Source of the DNA: Pseudomonas viciae
GTDB lineage: Bacteria; Pseudomonadota; Gammaproteobacteria; Pseudomonadales; Pseudomonadaceae
Direction: 5' to 3'
Assembly (NCBI RefSeq): GCF_004786035.1
Contig: NZ_CP035088.1
Span: forward strand, 81,001-145,000
Length of the DNA: 64,000 nt
This document shows positions 34,408 through 44,970 of the stretch, piece by piece. Both the position numbers and the translations under genes were made by a program. The stretch's first letter is position 1. Each line of letters opens with the position of its first letter. The notes beneath the pieces were generated by a model. That model saw only the letters and a program-made list of their open reading frames with translations, was not told where the DNA came from and searched no databases.

Positions 34408-34818
34408 ATGACTTATGGCAGCCTTTTCGAGCGCCTGAATGGCGCAGTCCAAAACCGTGCGGGTATGAGCCGAGAGGTTTGCGTCGTGACATCCGTGGCT
34501 GCTCACCTGGCCAAGATGCTCAGCACCCGCGCGGGCAGCGTGCAGACTTTATCCGGTTACGGGTTACCGGATCTCAACGACATGCGCCTTAGCCTGCATG
34601 ACGCCAGGAGTCAGGCCCGGAAGGCAATCGAGACATTCATCGAGTCTTACGAGCCACGCCTCAGGAATGTCTGTGTCGCTTCGTTGCCGAACAATGCCGA
34701 TCAGCTTCGCTTGTCTTTCCGCATCGACGCTTTGCTGGATGTGGAGGGGATTAAGCGGCAGGTGAGTTTTTCCGCATGCCTGGACGGCAGCGGCCAAGTC
34801 AGGGTCAACCAAGGATAG
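34408..34818 (+). CDS. tssE: T6SS baseplate protein TssE
   Basis: TssE is a gp25-like lysozyme-fold wedge of the baseplate. The 136-residue product begins with SLFERL and carries the gp25 pattern (SVAAHLAKMLSTRAGSVQTL, YGLPDL, IETFIESYEPRLRNVCV). No strong ribosome site is visible 8 bases after tssC, so coupling is likely. Its end is followed directly by tssF. Confidence 0.93.
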   Translation: MTYGSLFERLNGAVQNRAGMSREVCVVTSVAAHLAKMLSTRAGSVQTLSGYGLPDLNDMRLSLHDARSQARKAIETFIESYEPRLRNVCVASLPNNADQLRLSFRIDALLDVEGIKRQVSFSACLDGSGQVRVNQG

Positions 34819-34823
34819 CTCCC

Positions 34824-36611
34824 ATGTCGTTCAACCACTATTACCAGAGCGAGTTGACCGCGCTGCGCCAGTTGGGCCGGTGTTTCGCCGAGCGTAACCC
34901 GGCGTTGGCACCGTTTCTGGGGCAGGCTGGGCGGGACCCGGATGTGGAACGTTTGTTGGAGGGGGTCGCGTTTCTGACGGGGCGCCTGCGTCAGAAGCTT
35001 GATGACGAATTGCCGGAGTTGAGCCATTCGTTGATGCACCTGTTGTGGCCGAACTATATGCGGCCACTGCCGGCCTTCAGTATTTTGCAGTTCGATCCCC
35101 TCCAGCGATCCGGACCCGCACTGCGGGTGGAGCGCGATACGCCGGTCGAGAGCAAGCCTGTCCAAGACGTACGTTGCCGTTTTCTGACTTGTTACCAAAC
35201 TGAGGTCCTGGCGTTGGATCTGACTGGGTTGAGTTATTCGGTAAAGGGGGATGGTTCGCTGTTGAGCTTGCGTCTGGAGATGCGCTGCGACGGTCATTTG
35301 GGGGAGTTGCAGTTGAGCCGTTTGCGTCTGCACTTCGCTGGCGAACGGTACATCAGCCAGATGCTCTATCTCAGTCTGTTGCGCAAACTTGAAGGTATCG
35401 AGCTGATCCCTCTGGATGATACGGGCAGCCCCATCAGCGCCGTGGACGGTGCTCCAATGACGTTCCGGCTCTGCGCCGACTGTGTCCAACCGGTAGGGTT
35501 TGCTGAAGAGGAGGCACTAATCCCGTATCCGTTGAATACCTTTCGCGGCTATCGCTACTTGCAGGAGTACTTTGCCTTTCAGGACAAATTCCTGTTCGTC
35601 GACGTCAATGGCCTGGACGTGCTCAACGCTTCACCGCAAGAGGCCCTCAAACAGATGCGTGGTCTGGATCTGCGCTTCGATATTGGCAAGAGCGGCATCC
35701 AGCGGCTGCGTCCAACGCTGGATAATGTGAAGCTCTATTGCACGCCTATCGTCAATTTGTTCAAGCATGACGCGCAGCCAATCCGATTGGATGGCAAGCA
35801 GGACGAGTACCTGCTGCTGCCGGCCAATTACGACCAGGAGCACTGCGGCGTGTTTTGCGTCGAAAGCGTCACTGGCTGGGACCCCGGCGGCCAGGGTAAT
35901 CAGGCCTACGTGCCGTTTGAGTCCTTTGAGCACGACTCAAGCTTCGATGTTCCCCACAGCCGCCCCTATTACAGCGTCCGCCAACGTCCGTCACTGCTGC
36001 ATGGCGGCCTCGACACCTGCCTGGCCTTTGGTGCCCGGAACACTCAGACCTATGAAACCCTGTCGATCGAGCTGATGTGCACCAACCAGAATCTGCCCCG
36101 TCAACTCAAGCCCGGTGAGATCGACCAACCCGCCGAAAAGAGCCCTGAGTCGTTGAGCTTTCGCAACATAGGCTCGGTCACCCCGTGCTTCGCTCCGCCA
36201 ATCAATCAGGACTTCCTCTGGAAGCTGATCAGCAACATGTCACTCAACTATCTGTCGCTGGCTGACGTGAGCGCGCTCAAGGTCATTCTCGAAACCTACG
36301 ATTTTCCGCGCTACTACGACGAGCAGACAGAGAAAGTCAGCAAGCGCTTGCTGGACGGGCTCAAGTCGATCAGGCATCGCCACGTCGACCGGCTGCATCG
36401 CGGGTTGCCGGTTCGCGGCTTGCGCACCGAACTGACCATCGACCCCCAGGGATATATCGGCGAGGGCGATGTGTTCGTTTTTGCTTCGGTTCTTAACGAG
36501 TTTTTTGCGCTTTATGCCAGCCTCAATTCGTACCACGAACTGCGGGTGAACAGCACACAAGGAGAGGTGTACCAATGGACACCGCGTATGGGCCAGCAGC
36601 CGCTTCTATAA
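34824..36611 (+). CDS. tssF: T6SS baseplate protein TssF
   Basis: TssF with TssG and TssK forms the baseplate wedge. The 595-residue product starts MSFNHYYQSELTALRQLG, the family hallmark (YY..EL..LR..G..FA), and continues with DPDVERLLEGVAFLTGRLRQ and LLWPNYMRPLPAFSILQF. The start at 34824 was chosen as the family start; the earlier ATG at 34776 lies within tssE. The end overlaps tssG by 37 bases. Confidence 0.96.
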   Translation: MSFNHYYQSELTALRQLGRCFAERNPALAPFLGQAGRDPDVERLLEGVAFLTGRLRQKLDDELPELSHSLMHLLWPNYMRPLPAFSILQFDPLQRSGPALRVERDTPVESKPVQDVRCRFLTCYQTEVLALDLTGLSYSVKGDGSLLSLRLEMRCDGHLGELQLSRLRLHFAGERYISQMLYLSLLRKLEGIELIPLDDTGSPISAVDGAPMTFRLCADCVQPVGFAEEEALIPYPLNTFRGYRYLQEYFAFQDKFLFVDVNGLDVLNASPQEALKQMRGLDLRFDIGKSGIQRLRPTLDNVKLYCTPIVNLFKHDAQPIRLDGKQDEYLLLPANYDQEHCGVFCVESVTGWDPGGQGNQAYVPFESFEHDSSFDVPHSRPYYSVRQRPSLLHGGLDTCLAFGARNTQTYETLSIELMCTNQNLPRQLKPGEIDQPAEKSPESLSFRNIGSVTPCFAPPINQDFLWKLISNMSLNYLSLADVSALKVILETYDFPRYYDEQTEKVSKRLLDGLKSIRHRHVDRLHRGLPVRGLRTELTIDPQGYIGEGDVFVFASVLNEFFALYASLNSYHELRVNSTQGEVYQWTPRMGQQPLL

Positions 36612-37582
36612 GCGTGCTGACACGAGGAATACGTGAGTACTCGCTGTTCCAGGCCGTGTTGCTGGTCGTGGACCGACTGCGAGAGGCACACCCGTTTTTG
36701 GACGATGAGGATCTGTACGAGCGGTTGGAGTTTTGTGCCAACCCAAGCCTCGGATTCCCGGGTAGTGACATTGATCGATTGGAGTTTTTCGAGGAACACG
36801 GGCAGGTGCGGGCTCGTCTGCGCTTGAACCTGATTGGCTTGGTGGGCGCTGGGTCCCCCTTGCCTGCGTTCTATGGTGAACAGGCTTTGGGGGACGACGA
36901 AGAGGGCAATCCAACTCGTGATTTCCTCGACCTGTTCCACCATCGTCTTCAACGATTGATGCTGCCTATCTGGCGTAAGTACCGCTATTGCGCCAGTTTC
37001 CAAAGGGGGGCCCGCGATCCGTTTTCCGAGCAACTGTTGGCGCTGATTGGCTTGGGCGGCGAACAGATCCGCAAGGCCACTCAATTGAATTGGAAACGTC
37101 TGCTGCCGTACCTGGGCCTATTAAGTCTGCGGGCGCATTCGGCGGCGTTGATCGAAGCGGTACTGCGTTATTACTTCAAGCACGCCGAATTGAACATCGA
37201 GCAGTGCATCGAGCGTCGTGTGGCCATCCTTGGCGAGCAACGCAATCGTCTGGGGAACGCCAAGAGCCTACTGAGTGAGGATTTGGTGCTGGGCGAACGA
37301 GTTCGTGATCGCAGCGGCAAGTTCCGGATCCATATCTGCGAACTGGACTGGCAGCGTTTCCATGAGTTCTTGCCGATCGGCGTCGGTTACCAGCCGCTGT
37401 GCATGCTGGTGCGATTCACCCTGCGCGATCCCCTCGAATATGACATTCGCCTGGTCTTGCGCCGACAGGAAATACGCGATCTGCGTATTGGAGAACAGAA
37501 CATCTGCCGCCTGGGATGGACCAGCTGGCTGGGGCGTGAACGCGCTGACGGCGTGGTGATCCTCAGCAGTAAAACTCAATAG
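36575..37582 (+). CDS. tssG: T6SS baseplate protein TssG
   Basis: The 335-residue TssG partners TssF. Typical segments are YSLFQAVLLVVDRL, LEFCANPSLGFPGSDI, VRARLRLNLIGLVGAGSPLP and LDLFHHRLQRLMLPIWRKYRY. The ATG at 36575 follows AAGGAGAGG and overlaps the end of tssF. Confidence 0.96.
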   Translation: MDTAYGPAAASISVLTRGIREYSLFQAVLLVVDRLREAHPFLDDEDLYERLEFCANPSLGFPGSDIDRLEFFEEHGQVRARLRLNLIGLVGAGSPLPAFYGEQALGDDEEGNPTRDFLDLFHHRLQRLMLPIWRKYRYCASFQRGARDPFSEQLLALIGLGGEQIRKATQLNWKRLLPYLGLLSLRAHSAALIEAVLRYYFKHAELNIEQCIERRVAILGEQRNRLGNAKSLLSEDLVLGERVRDRSGKFRIHICELDWQRFHEFLPIGVGYQPLCMLVRFTLRDPLEYDIRLVLRRQEIRDLRIGEQNICRLGWTSWLGRERADGVVILSSKTQ

Positions 37583-37593
37583 GAATGGACGAC

Positions 37594-40176
37594 ATGATCA
37601 ACGTAGACCTTCAGCAACTCATTCAGGCGCTGGACGCCGACACCAGGAGCGACTTGGAACGTTCGGCCGAGCGCTGCGTGGTCCGTGGCGCAAACAAGGT
37701 CCTGGTGGAAGACTTGTTGCAGGGTCTGCTGGAACGACCGCAAGGTCTGCTCGCCCGTGCTTTGCAGGATGCCCAGCTAAGCGCAAGCGAGCTGAGCGCC
37801 GCGCTGCAACCGCGTACTGAGCATAGCGCCTCGCGCAACCCGATATTTGCCCCTGAGCTGGTGCAGTGGCTGCAAGATGCGTTGCTGGTGGCCAATCTCG
37901 AACTGGGCCAGAGCCAGGTCGGGCAAGCAGCCTTGAACCTGGCGTTGCTGCGCAATCCGATCCGCCACGCGGGCAGCTATTACCAAGTGTTGCTTAGCCG
38001 GCTGAACGTCGACCGGCTGAAAGATTTCGCCTTGTCACAACAGGTACAACCGGTTGCCGGTCAATTCGCCGTGCCAGGCGACTCCCTGCTGGAGCGCTTC
38101 ACTCATAACCTGACCCAGCAGGCCCGCGATGGCCAACTCGACCCAGTGCTTTGTCGGGACGGTGAGATCAGGCAGATGATCGATATCCTCGTTCGTCGCC
38201 GCAAAAACAATCCCATCGTGGTCGGTGAAGCGGGGGTGGGCAAGACCGCTATCGTCGAAGGCCTGGCCTTGCGCATCGCCGCCGGGGAGGTACCGTCAGT
38301 ACTCGAAGGTGTCGAATTACTGTCGTTGGATATGGGACTGCTGCAGGCCGGAGCCAGCATCAAGGGCGAATTCGAGCGTCGCCTCAAAGGTGTGATCGAC
38401 GGCGTCAAGGCTTCGCCAAAATCCATCATCCTGTTCATCGACGAAGCCCACACCTTGATCGGTGCGGGTGGCAATGCTGGTGGTTCTGACGCGGCCAACT
38501 TGCTCAAGCCGGCCCTGGCCCGAGGCGAACTACGGACTATCGCGGCCACTACCTGGGCTGAGTACAAAAAATACTTTGAGAAAGACCCGGCCCTGGCTCG
38601 TCGTTTCCAGCCAGTGCAGTTGCACGAGCCGACCGTCAGTGACGCGGTGACCATCCTGCGTGGTCTGGCCCAGGTCTACGAGGCCAGTCACGGTATTTAC
38701 CTGCGTGATGATGCGGTGGTTGCGGCGGCGCAATTGTCCGCCCGCTATCTGGCTGGTCGTCAACTGCCGGACAAGGCCGTCGATGTGCTCGACACTGCAT
38801 GCGCGCGCGTGCGCATCAGTTTGGCCGCTGCGCCACAAAGCCTCGAGCGACTGCGCGGCGAATGGACCGAAGGCGAGCGTCAGCGCCATGCGCTGCGTCG
38901 TGATGCGCGGGCCGGCCTGTTGATTGATCTCCTGGAACTGGAGGCGCTGGAGGGGCGTCTGGATGGCATCGAAGACGAGTGTCGGGTACTGGAGATCCAA
39001 TGGACCGAGCAACGAATTCTTGCTGAGCGCTTGCTGTCGCTGCGTCAGCAACTGGCCAGAGCGCGGGAAGCCGCGGTGGATCAAGCCTTGTGCGTCGAGA
39101 CCCTGGAAGCGGCATTGAGCGAAACCCATAGCGCATTGATGGAGGCGCAAGTTCAGGGACGTCTGGTCAGTTTCGAAGTTTGCCCACGGCTGGTGGCCGA
39201 AGTGATCGGTGCCTGGACAGGCATACCGCTGGCGCAACTGGCACGGGAGCACAACGTTAAAGTCGCCAGCTTCGCGGCTGACCTGCGTACACGCATTCGC
39301 GGTCAGGAACAGGCTGTGCAGGCGCTTGACCGTGCGATGCGCGCCACCGCTGCTGGCCTGAACAAACCTGACGCCCCGGCGGGTGTATTTTTGTTGGTGG
39401 GGCCCAGCGGCGTCGGTAAGACCGAGACGGCTCTGGCCTTGGCTGATCTGCTATACGGTGGCGACCGTTTTATCACCACCCTCAATATGGCCGAGTTTCA
39501 GGAAAAACATACTGTTTCCCGACTGATCGGCGCACCACCTGGCTATGTCGGTTTTGGTGAAGGCGGCATGCTTACCGAAGCCGTGCGGCAAAAACCCTAT
39601 TCAGTCGTGTTGCTTGACGAGGTCGAAAAGGCTGACCCGGATGTGCTGAACCTGTTCTACCAGATCTTCGACAAAGGTTTGGCCAATGACGGGGAAGGGC
39701 GAGAGATCGACTTTCGTAATGTCCTGATTCTGATGACGTCGAACCTGGGCAGTGAGCGCATCAGCGAGCTGTGCGAGAACGGCGCGCAACCGAATGCCGA
39801 ACGCCTCGAAGAAGCCATTCGCCCAATACTCAGCAAACATTTCAAACCAGCGCTGCTGGCACGCATGTGCGTGGTGCCGTACTACCCGGTAAGCGGCTCG
39901 GTGTTGCGTGAGCTGGTGGAAATCAAACTCGATCGCTTGGGTGGGCGACTGCACCGTCGTCAGCTGACCTTCAGTTATTGCGGGAGGCTTGTGGACCACT
40001 TGGTTGAGCGTTGCGCTCGTAGCGACGGTGGCGCTCGGCTAATCGATCATCTGCTCGACCTGCACCTGACCCCGCGGGTGGCGGACCGCTTGCTCGCGGC
40101 CATGGCGGCTGGTGAACAGCTGCGACATGTACACGCCACGCTTAGCGGCGACGCCGTAGCTTGCGAATTCAACTGA
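37594..40176 (+). CDS. tssH: T6SS sheath-recycling AAA+ ATPase TssH (ClpV)
   Basis: ClpV disassembles contracted sheath using ATP. The 860-residue Clp/Hsp100 protein has an N-terminal TssC-binding domain, two AAA+ modules with Walker A GEAGVGKT (about 211-218) and GPSGVGKT (about 602-609), and a middle coiled-coil. The start MINVDLQQLI at 37594 was chosen because AGGA lies about 8 bases upstream; the ATG at 37585 gives three more residues and is possible. Confidence 0.96.
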   Translation: MINVDLQQLIQALDADTRSDLERSAERCVVRGANKVLVEDLLQGLLERPQGLLARALQDAQLSASELSAALQPRTEHSASRNPIFAPELVQWLQDALLVANLELGQSQVGQAALNLALLRNPIRHAGSYYQVLLSRLNVDRLKDFALSQQVQPVAGQFAVPGDSLLERFTHNLTQQARDGQLDPVLCRDGEIRQMIDILVRRRKNNPIVVGEAGVGKTAIVEGLALRIAAGEVPSVLEGVELLSLDMGLLQAGASIKGEFERRLKGVIDGVKASPKSIILFIDEAHTLIGAGGNAGGSDAANLLKPALARGELRTIAATTWAEYKKYFEKDPALARRFQPVQLHEPTVSDAVTILRGLAQVYEASHGIYLRDDAVVAAAQLSARYLAGRQLPDKAVDVLDTACARVRISLAAAPQSLERLRGEWTEGERQRHALRRDARAGLLIDLLELEALEGRLDGIEDECRVLEIQWTEQRILAERLLSLRQQLARAREAAVDQALCVETLEAALSETHSALMEAQVQGRLVSFEVCPRLVAEVIGAWTGIPLAQLAREHNVKVASFAADLRTRIRGQEQAVQALDRAMRATAAGLNKPDAPAGVFLLVGPSGVGKTETALALADLLYGGDRFITTLNMAEFQEKHTVSRLIGAPPGYVGFGEGGMLTEAVRQKPYSVVLLDEVEKADPDVLNLFYQIFDKGLANDGEGREIDFRNVLILMTSNLGSERISELCENGAQPNAERLEEAIRPILSKHFKPALLARMCVVPYYPVSGSVLRELVEIKLDRLGGRLHRRQLTFSYCGRLVDHLVERCARSDGGARLIDHLLDLHLTPRVADRLLAAMAAGEQLRHVHATLSGDAVACEFN

Positions 40177-40177
40177 G

Positions 40178-41704
40178 ATGAGTGCGATGTTCAAGCAAGT
40201 TTCGCAACCGCTGGCCTACGCAGAAGCCCTGGCGGCGTTGTTTTCCAACCTTTCGCGCTCGGTCGATGGTGTTGCGCTGTCGGCGGATTTCATTCTGGGA
40301 GCCGCGCGGCTCATTGGCTGCGAACTGGTGCAGTTGTACGTGCGCGATACCACCCGCACTCACCTGGAAATAGACACCGAATGTCTGGAGGGCCAGTTGC
40401 AGTTTCGTGACCGAGCCGGCCTACCTTCCGATTACAACGGTGAGCAATTGTTGCAGTTCGCCCTGTGCCAGAACCGCGTGGTGTGCCTCGGCGCGTTGAG
40501 CGACAGCGTGCACGACACCCGCTTTCTACCGGTCCGGGCCAAGCCTTGGCAGTCACTGCTCTGCGTGCCGTTAGCCAACTCGCAGGGAGACGTCGAGGGC
40601 TTGTTGCTGTGCGCCAGCAGTCAACACGTCGACCTGCGCGGGTTCGCCGAATCCTTAGGGCATCTTGGGGCGTTCGTGCTCAACCAGATGCACCGATTGC
40701 AATGCCTGCGCCGTCCTGCTGGCGAAACCCAGCCTATCGCCACAAGCCTGCCGAGTGCCACCGGCTACGGCTTGATTGGTAGGAGCGCGGCGATGCGCCA
40801 TACCTGCTCATTGATCAGCAAAGTACTGCATAGCCCTTATACCATCTTGCTGCGTGGTGAGACCGGCACGGGCAAGGAGGTGGTGGCTCGGGCCATCCAT
40901 GATTGGGGGCCGCGTCGGTCCAAGGCATTTATCGTGCAGAACTGCGCGGCGGTGCCCGAGAATTTGCTGGAAAGCGAGCTGTTCGGCTATCGCAAGGGCG
41001 CGTTCACTGGAGCGGACCGGGACCGTGCGGGGCTGTTCGATGCGGCCAACGGCGGCACGCTGCTGCTCGATGAAATCGGCGATATGCCATTGTCCCTCCA
41101 GGCCAAGCTGCTACGGGTGTTGCAGGAGGGTGAGGTCCGTCCGCTGGGGTCTAACGACACCCATACCATCGACGTACGCATCATTGCCGCCACTCACCGC
41201 GATCTGAAACTGTTGGTGACGGAAGGCAAGTTCCGTGAAGACCTGTATTACCGCCTCGCCCCGTTTCCGATCCAATTGCCGGCGCTGCGTCAACGCGAAG
41301 GCGACGTCATCGAACTGGCGCGACATTTTGCCGACAAGGCTTGCACGTTATTGCGGCGTGATCCGGTGCGCTGGTCCGACGCGGCGCTCGATCATCTGGC
41401 CGCCTACGGCTTCCCCGGAAACATACGTGAACTCAAAGGTGTCGTGGAAAGGGCCGTGCTGTTGTGCGAGGGCGGCGAACTGCTGGTCGAGCATTTTGAG
41501 CTGTATATCGAGCCCCCGCCGGAACGTGGCCGCATGAACCTTCGCGAACGGCTGGAGCAGGTTGAACGTGGCTTGCTGATCGATTGCCTGCGCGAGAACG
41601 CCGGTAACCAGACACGCACCGCCCGCGAACTCGGCATTGCACGCCGCACGCTGCTTTACCGCCTCGCACGACTGAATATTCATCGGAGGGATTACGGTGA
41701 TTGA
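40178..41704 (+). CDS. Sigma54-dependent T6SS transcriptional activator (Sfa/VasH type)
   Basis: The 508-residue enhancer-binding protein has an N-terminal GAF-like domain (about 10-180), a central AAA+ domain with Walker A GETGTGKE (about 228-235) and the sigma54-contact loop GAFTGA (about 275-280), and a C-terminal Fis-type helix-turn-helix ([20 protein letters not shown]). In the H2-type T6SS of P. aeruginosa the equivalent gene is sfa2, which acts with RpoN. The ATG at 40178 follows clpV by one base; a second ATG is at 40187. The likely targets are T6SS genes. Confidence 0.93.
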   Translation: MSAMFKQVSQPLAYAEALAALFSNLSRSVDGVALSADFILGAARLIGCELVQLYVRDTTRTHLEIDTECLEGQLQFRDRAGLPSDYNGEQLLQFALCQNRVVCLGALSDSVHDTRFLPVRAKPWQSLLCVPLANSQGDVEGLLLCASSQHVDLRGFAESLGHLGAFVLNQMHRLQCLRRPAGETQPIATSLPSATGYGLIGRSAAMRHTCSLISKVLHSPYTILLRGETGTGKEVVARAIHDWGPRRSKAFIVQNCAAVPENLLESELFGYRKGAFTGADRDRAGLFDAANGGTLLLDEIGDMPLSLQAKLLRVLQEGEVRPLGSNDTHTIDVRIIAATHRDLKLLVTEGKFREDLYYRLAPFPIQLPALRQREGDVIELARHFADKACTLLRRDPVRWSDAALDHLAAYGFPGNIRELKGVVERAVLLCEGGELLVEHFELYIEPPPERGRMNLRERLEQVERGLLIDCLRENAGNQTRTARELGIARRTLLYRLARLNIHRRDYGD

Positions 41705-41766
41705 CCCTCGTCCTCACCCACTCATGCCGATGCTGGTTCAGCCCTTTCATTGATGGAGAACTTTCT

Positions 41767-41907
41767 ATGCCTGTCTATCCCTGGCAAGCCCTCCTGCTGA
41801 CTTTCGTCGTGCTATTCGGCCTCGGCGGCTGTAGCGGTAATTACAAATTCAATGACAGTGGCTATCGCCCACTGGGTGATCCGCAGGCGGTCAATCGCGG
41901 CAAGTGA
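41767..41907 (+). CDS. Small T6SS-cluster lipoprotein
   Basis: This 46-residue lipoprotein has a signal peptide (about 1-21) ending in the lipobox LGGC (about 19-22) and a short soluble tail (GNYKFNDSGYRPLGDPQAVNRGK, split here as two motifs: YKFND and YRPLGDP). GGAG precedes the ATG at 41767. It corresponds in position to the small orfX gene between sfa2 and fha2 of the P. aeruginosa H2-T6SS. The function is unknown. Confidence 0.85.
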   Translation: MPVYPWQALLLTFVVLFGLGGCSGNYKFNDSGYRPLGDPQAVNRGK

Positions 41908-41925
41908 TCGCAAGGAGTCTCATCG

Positions 41926-43128
41926 ATGGAACTTGTTTTCGAAATGCTGAATGCCAGGCAATTCATCGCTACACCGCCGCGTCAGAAAACTTTCGGGCCG
42001 GCCGGTGGCGTGATCGGGCGAGGCGAGGGCTGTGACTGGATCATCCCGGACCATCGGCGTTTGCTGTCCAAGCGCCATGCGCAAGTCAGCTTCCGTGAGG
42101 GCGAATTTTTCCTAACCGACATCAGTGGTAACGGCACGACCCATCGTGAAAGCGGCGAGCGCCTGCCCAATGGCGAACCGGTACGCATCAAGGACGGCGA
42201 TATCTACATGATGGGCGATTTCGAAGTCCTGGCCCGGCTGCTCGCCGGCCCGGCCAGCAACGCTACCGAAACCGTACGTCCGGTACCCACCGGCAATCTC
42301 ATTCCAGACGACGCATTTCTGGATCTTGATCCGTTGAAGGCCTTGGACCAACGGGAGCGTGTTTACCCGGAAATAGATGAGTTGATCAACCCTACAGTCG
42401 TACCGCCGGATGCCCTACATCGTCCGGACTACGCACGCGTCGACATGGAGAGCCTGCTGTTGCCGGAACTGATAGACGCTCCGATCGAGCCTGCGCGGGA
42501 GTCGGTTGCATTATCCGATGCGGTCGAACGTCCACACGAAGGTTTCTGGGAGCGTTTCGGTAACGCACTGGGCATGGATCTGAATAGCTTGGACATTGAG
42601 GCCCGCGAAGCCCTGGCGATCAGTACCGCGCGGCTGCTTAAGGAAAGTGTCCAAGGTCTGCAGCAGAGTTTGCGCACCCGTGCCGAGCTGAAAAACGAAC
42701 TGCGTTTGGCCCAGACCCTCATCCAAAGCGAGCAGAAGAACCCGCTGAAGTTTGCCGACGATGCCCGTCATGCCCTGCAGGTGCTGTTGCAGCCGGCCCA
42801 ACCTGTCCAGTTATCTGCCGACCAGGCCATAGCCCGTGCATTCCGTGATTTGCAGGCTCATCAAATAGCCTTGCTAGCTGCTAGCCGCACCACCTTGCGC
42901 GCAACGCTGGAACATTTTTCGCCTCAGTTATTGGCCCTTCGTCTGGAGCGGGACCATAGGCCGCTGATCAACACCGCTGGCCACTACTGGAGGGCTTATG
43001 GCCGCTATCACCAAGCCCTTTGCCAGAACGACGATTGGACCGAGCGTCTGCTGGCCCGTGACTTTGCCCAGGCCTATGAGGAACAGGTTCGCCTTATTTC
43101 CACCCTGCACACCAATCACCATGGATGA
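41926..43128 (+). CDS. tagH: T6SS FHA-domain protein TagH (Fha)
   Basis: TagH is the phospho-threonine reader of the T6SS kinase/phosphatase switch. The 400-residue protein has an N-terminal FHA domain (about 25-90; IGRGEGCDWIIPD, SKRHAQVSF, NGTTH) and a C-terminal FHA-type T6SS domain (about 190-400; GFWERFGNAL). It is followed by tssJ with an ATGA overlap. Its likely partner is the Stk1/Stp1 pair at the end of the operon. Confidence 0.94.
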   Translation: MELVFEMLNARQFIATPPRQKTFGPAGGVIGRGEGCDWIIPDHRRLLSKRHAQVSFREGEFFLTDISGNGTTHRESGERLPNGEPVRIKDGDIYMMGDFEVLARLLAGPASNATETVRPVPTGNLIPDDAFLDLDPLKALDQRERVYPEIDELINPTVVPPDALHRPDYARVDMESLLLPELIDAPIEPARESVALSDAVERPHEGFWERFGNALGMDLNSLDIEAREALAISTARLLKESVQGLQQSLRTRAELKNELRLAQTLIQSEQKNPLKFADDARHALQVLLQPAQPVQLSADQAIARAFRDLQAHQIALLAASRTTLRATLEHFSPQLLALRLERDHRPLINTAGHYWRAYGRYHQALCQNDDWTERLLARDFAQAYEEQVRLISTLHTNHHG

Positions 43129-43637
43129 CGTACATGTCTCGCTGCACGATGCATTTATTCAGAACTTCGACGGTATTTGCCACGATGCTGCTGTTGGCTG
43201 GCTGCGCTACGTTGTCGCCTTTGTCGACGATGACCAAACTCAACCTCACGCTGACGGCCAGCGCTCAAGTCAATCCAGACCTCAACGGACGGCCATCACC
43301 GGTGGTGGTGCGGTTGTATGAGCTCAAGCATCCGGTGGCTTTCGAAAACGCGGATTTCTTCAGTCTCTATGAACGCGCCAGGGAAAGCCTGTCGCCCGAT
43401 CTGGTTTCCAGCGAAGAGCTGGAGCTACGCCCAGGTGAAACTGTCGAACTCAGGCTCGACATCGCCAGGGGCGGACGTTATGTCGGTGTGCTCGCGGCGT
43501 ATCGTGATCTGCCGAAAGCTCGATGGCGTTATACGCTGCCGGTCGCTGCGGCGCGGTTGACCGAGGCGAACCTGACCTTTGATCAGGACGGCATCGCTGG
43601 CGCTCATGAACGATTGGCCAAGGCATATGATCGATGA
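43125..43637 (+). CDS. tssJ: T6SS outer-membrane lipoprotein TssJ
   Basis: TssJ is the lipoprotein of the TssJLM membrane complex. The 170-residue precursor has a signal peptide with lipobox LAGC (about 24-27) and a transthyretin-like domain (about 40-165; VVVRLYELKHPVAFENADFF). The ATG at 43125 overlaps the tagH stop; starts at 43134 or 43149 (MHLFRT) would give a more usual signal peptide. It overlaps tssK as ATGA. Confidence 0.95.
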   Translation: MTYMSRCTMHLFRTSTVFATMLLLAGCATLSPLSTMTKLNLTLTASAQVNPDLNGRPSPVVVRLYELKHPVAFENADFFSLYERARESLSPDLVSSEELELRPGETVELRLDIARGGRYVGVLAAYRDLPKARWRYTLPVAAARLTEANLTFDQDGIAGAHERLAKAYDR

Positions 43638-44965
43638 ACCACGATAAAGTCATCTGGCAGGAGGGCATGCTGCTGCGTCCGCAACATCTGCAGCACAATG
43701 ATCGTTACTTCGATCACCAGTTGAAGGTCCGCACCCGGTTGCTAACCAGTTACGCTTGGGGTTTCCTGGCGCTGGAAATCGATTCGCAGTTTCTCAACAT
43801 GGGCCAACTGGTGGTCAGCCAGGCTGCTGGCGTCTTGCCGGATGGCAGCTTGTTCGAATTGGGTGGAAGCGCCGAACCGCTGGTCCTAGAAGTCCCGTCC
43901 AATACCAGCAATGCCCCTATCTATCTCGCGCTGCCACTGGTAACCGGCAATCACATCGAGTCCCGTCGTCCGGAGCAGTCTGACGTGCTGGCGCGCTACA
44001 CCACCTACGAAGCGCAGGTGGCTGACTCCAATGCCGCAGACGCCAGCAGCAGCCAGATCAGCTGTGGCCGTCCTGATTTGCGCCTGCTGCTGGGGGAGCA
44101 ACAGAGCGACAATGCGTTTGTGAAACTCAAGCTTTGTGAGGTGCTCGACACCACGCCTGATGGTGTGATCAAGCTTGATCCGAACTTTGTGCCGACCTTT
44201 ATCCAGGCCAGATCATCCAGCTACCTGCTGTCGTGCCTCAAAGAGGTCATCGGCATGCTAGGTCTTCGGGGCGACAGCCTGGCAGAGCGGGTTCGCTCCA
44301 GCGGCAGGGGGGGTGGTGCACAAGTCGGTGATTTCATGATGTTGCAACTGATCAACCGCACCGAACTGTTGCTACGTCATTATCTGGACCTGGAGCAGGT
44401 GCATCCCGAAACGCTATACCGCTCACTGTTGGTCCTGCTGGGTGACCTGGCGGCTTTCTCCAGTGACAGTAAACGCCCGCCGCTCAGTAACCGTTACCAG
44501 CACAGCGACCAGGGCGGATGTTTTCGAAACCTGATGCAAGCGATCCGTCAGGTACTGTCAATGGTGCTTGAGCAGCACGCTATCGAACTGCAACTGCAGG
44601 TGCGCCAATACGGAATTACCGTTTCGCCAGTGCAGGACCTCTCATTGCTGGATTCGGCTTCGTTCGTATTGGCGGCAAGTGCCAACTGCGACGGCGAAGA
44701 GCTGCGCCATCGCTTGCCGTCGCACTTAAAGGTCGGTTCGGTTGAGCGCATTCGTCAGTTGGTCAATCTGCATTTGCCTGGGATCAAACTCAGGCCATTG
44801 CCCGTGGCGCCGCGGCAGATCGCATTCCATGCCAACAAAACCTATTTCATCCTCGAACCTAGCTCCGAAGACCTGGCTCAGCTCAAGCGCTCCGCCGGCT
44901 TTGCATTCCATGTTTCCGGGGATTTCGCCGAGCTTGAACTGAATTTTTGGGCCATTAGGAATTGA
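43634..44965 (+). CDS. tssK: T6SS baseplate-membrane linker TssK
   Basis: TssK joins the baseplate to the membrane complex. The 443-residue product starts with the signature VIWQEGMLLRPQHLQ and has a gp8-like shoulder and head. Length is normal. It overlaps tssJ (ATGA). Confidence 0.97.
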   Translation: MNHDKVIWQEGMLLRPQHLQHNDRYFDHQLKVRTRLLTSYAWGFLALEIDSQFLNMGQLVVSQAAGVLPDGSLFELGGSAEPLVLEVPSNTSNAPIYLALPLVTGNHIESRRPEQSDVLARYTTYEAQVADSNAADASSSQISCGRPDLRLLLGEQQSDNAFVKLKLCEVLDTTPDGVIKLDPNFVPTFIQARSSSYLLSCLKEVIGMLGLRGDSLAERVRSSGRGGGAQVGDFMMLQLINRTELLLRHYLDLEQVHPETLYRSLLVLLGDLAAFSSDSKRPPLSNRYQHSDQGGCFRNLMQAIRQVLSMVLEQHAIELQLQVRQYGITVSPVQDLSLLDSASFVLAASANCDGEELRHRLPSHLKVGSVERIRQLVNLHLPGIKLRPLPVAPRQIAFHANKTYFILEPSSEDLAQLKRSAGFAFHVSGDFAELELNFWAIRN

Positions 44966-44970
44966 CCACC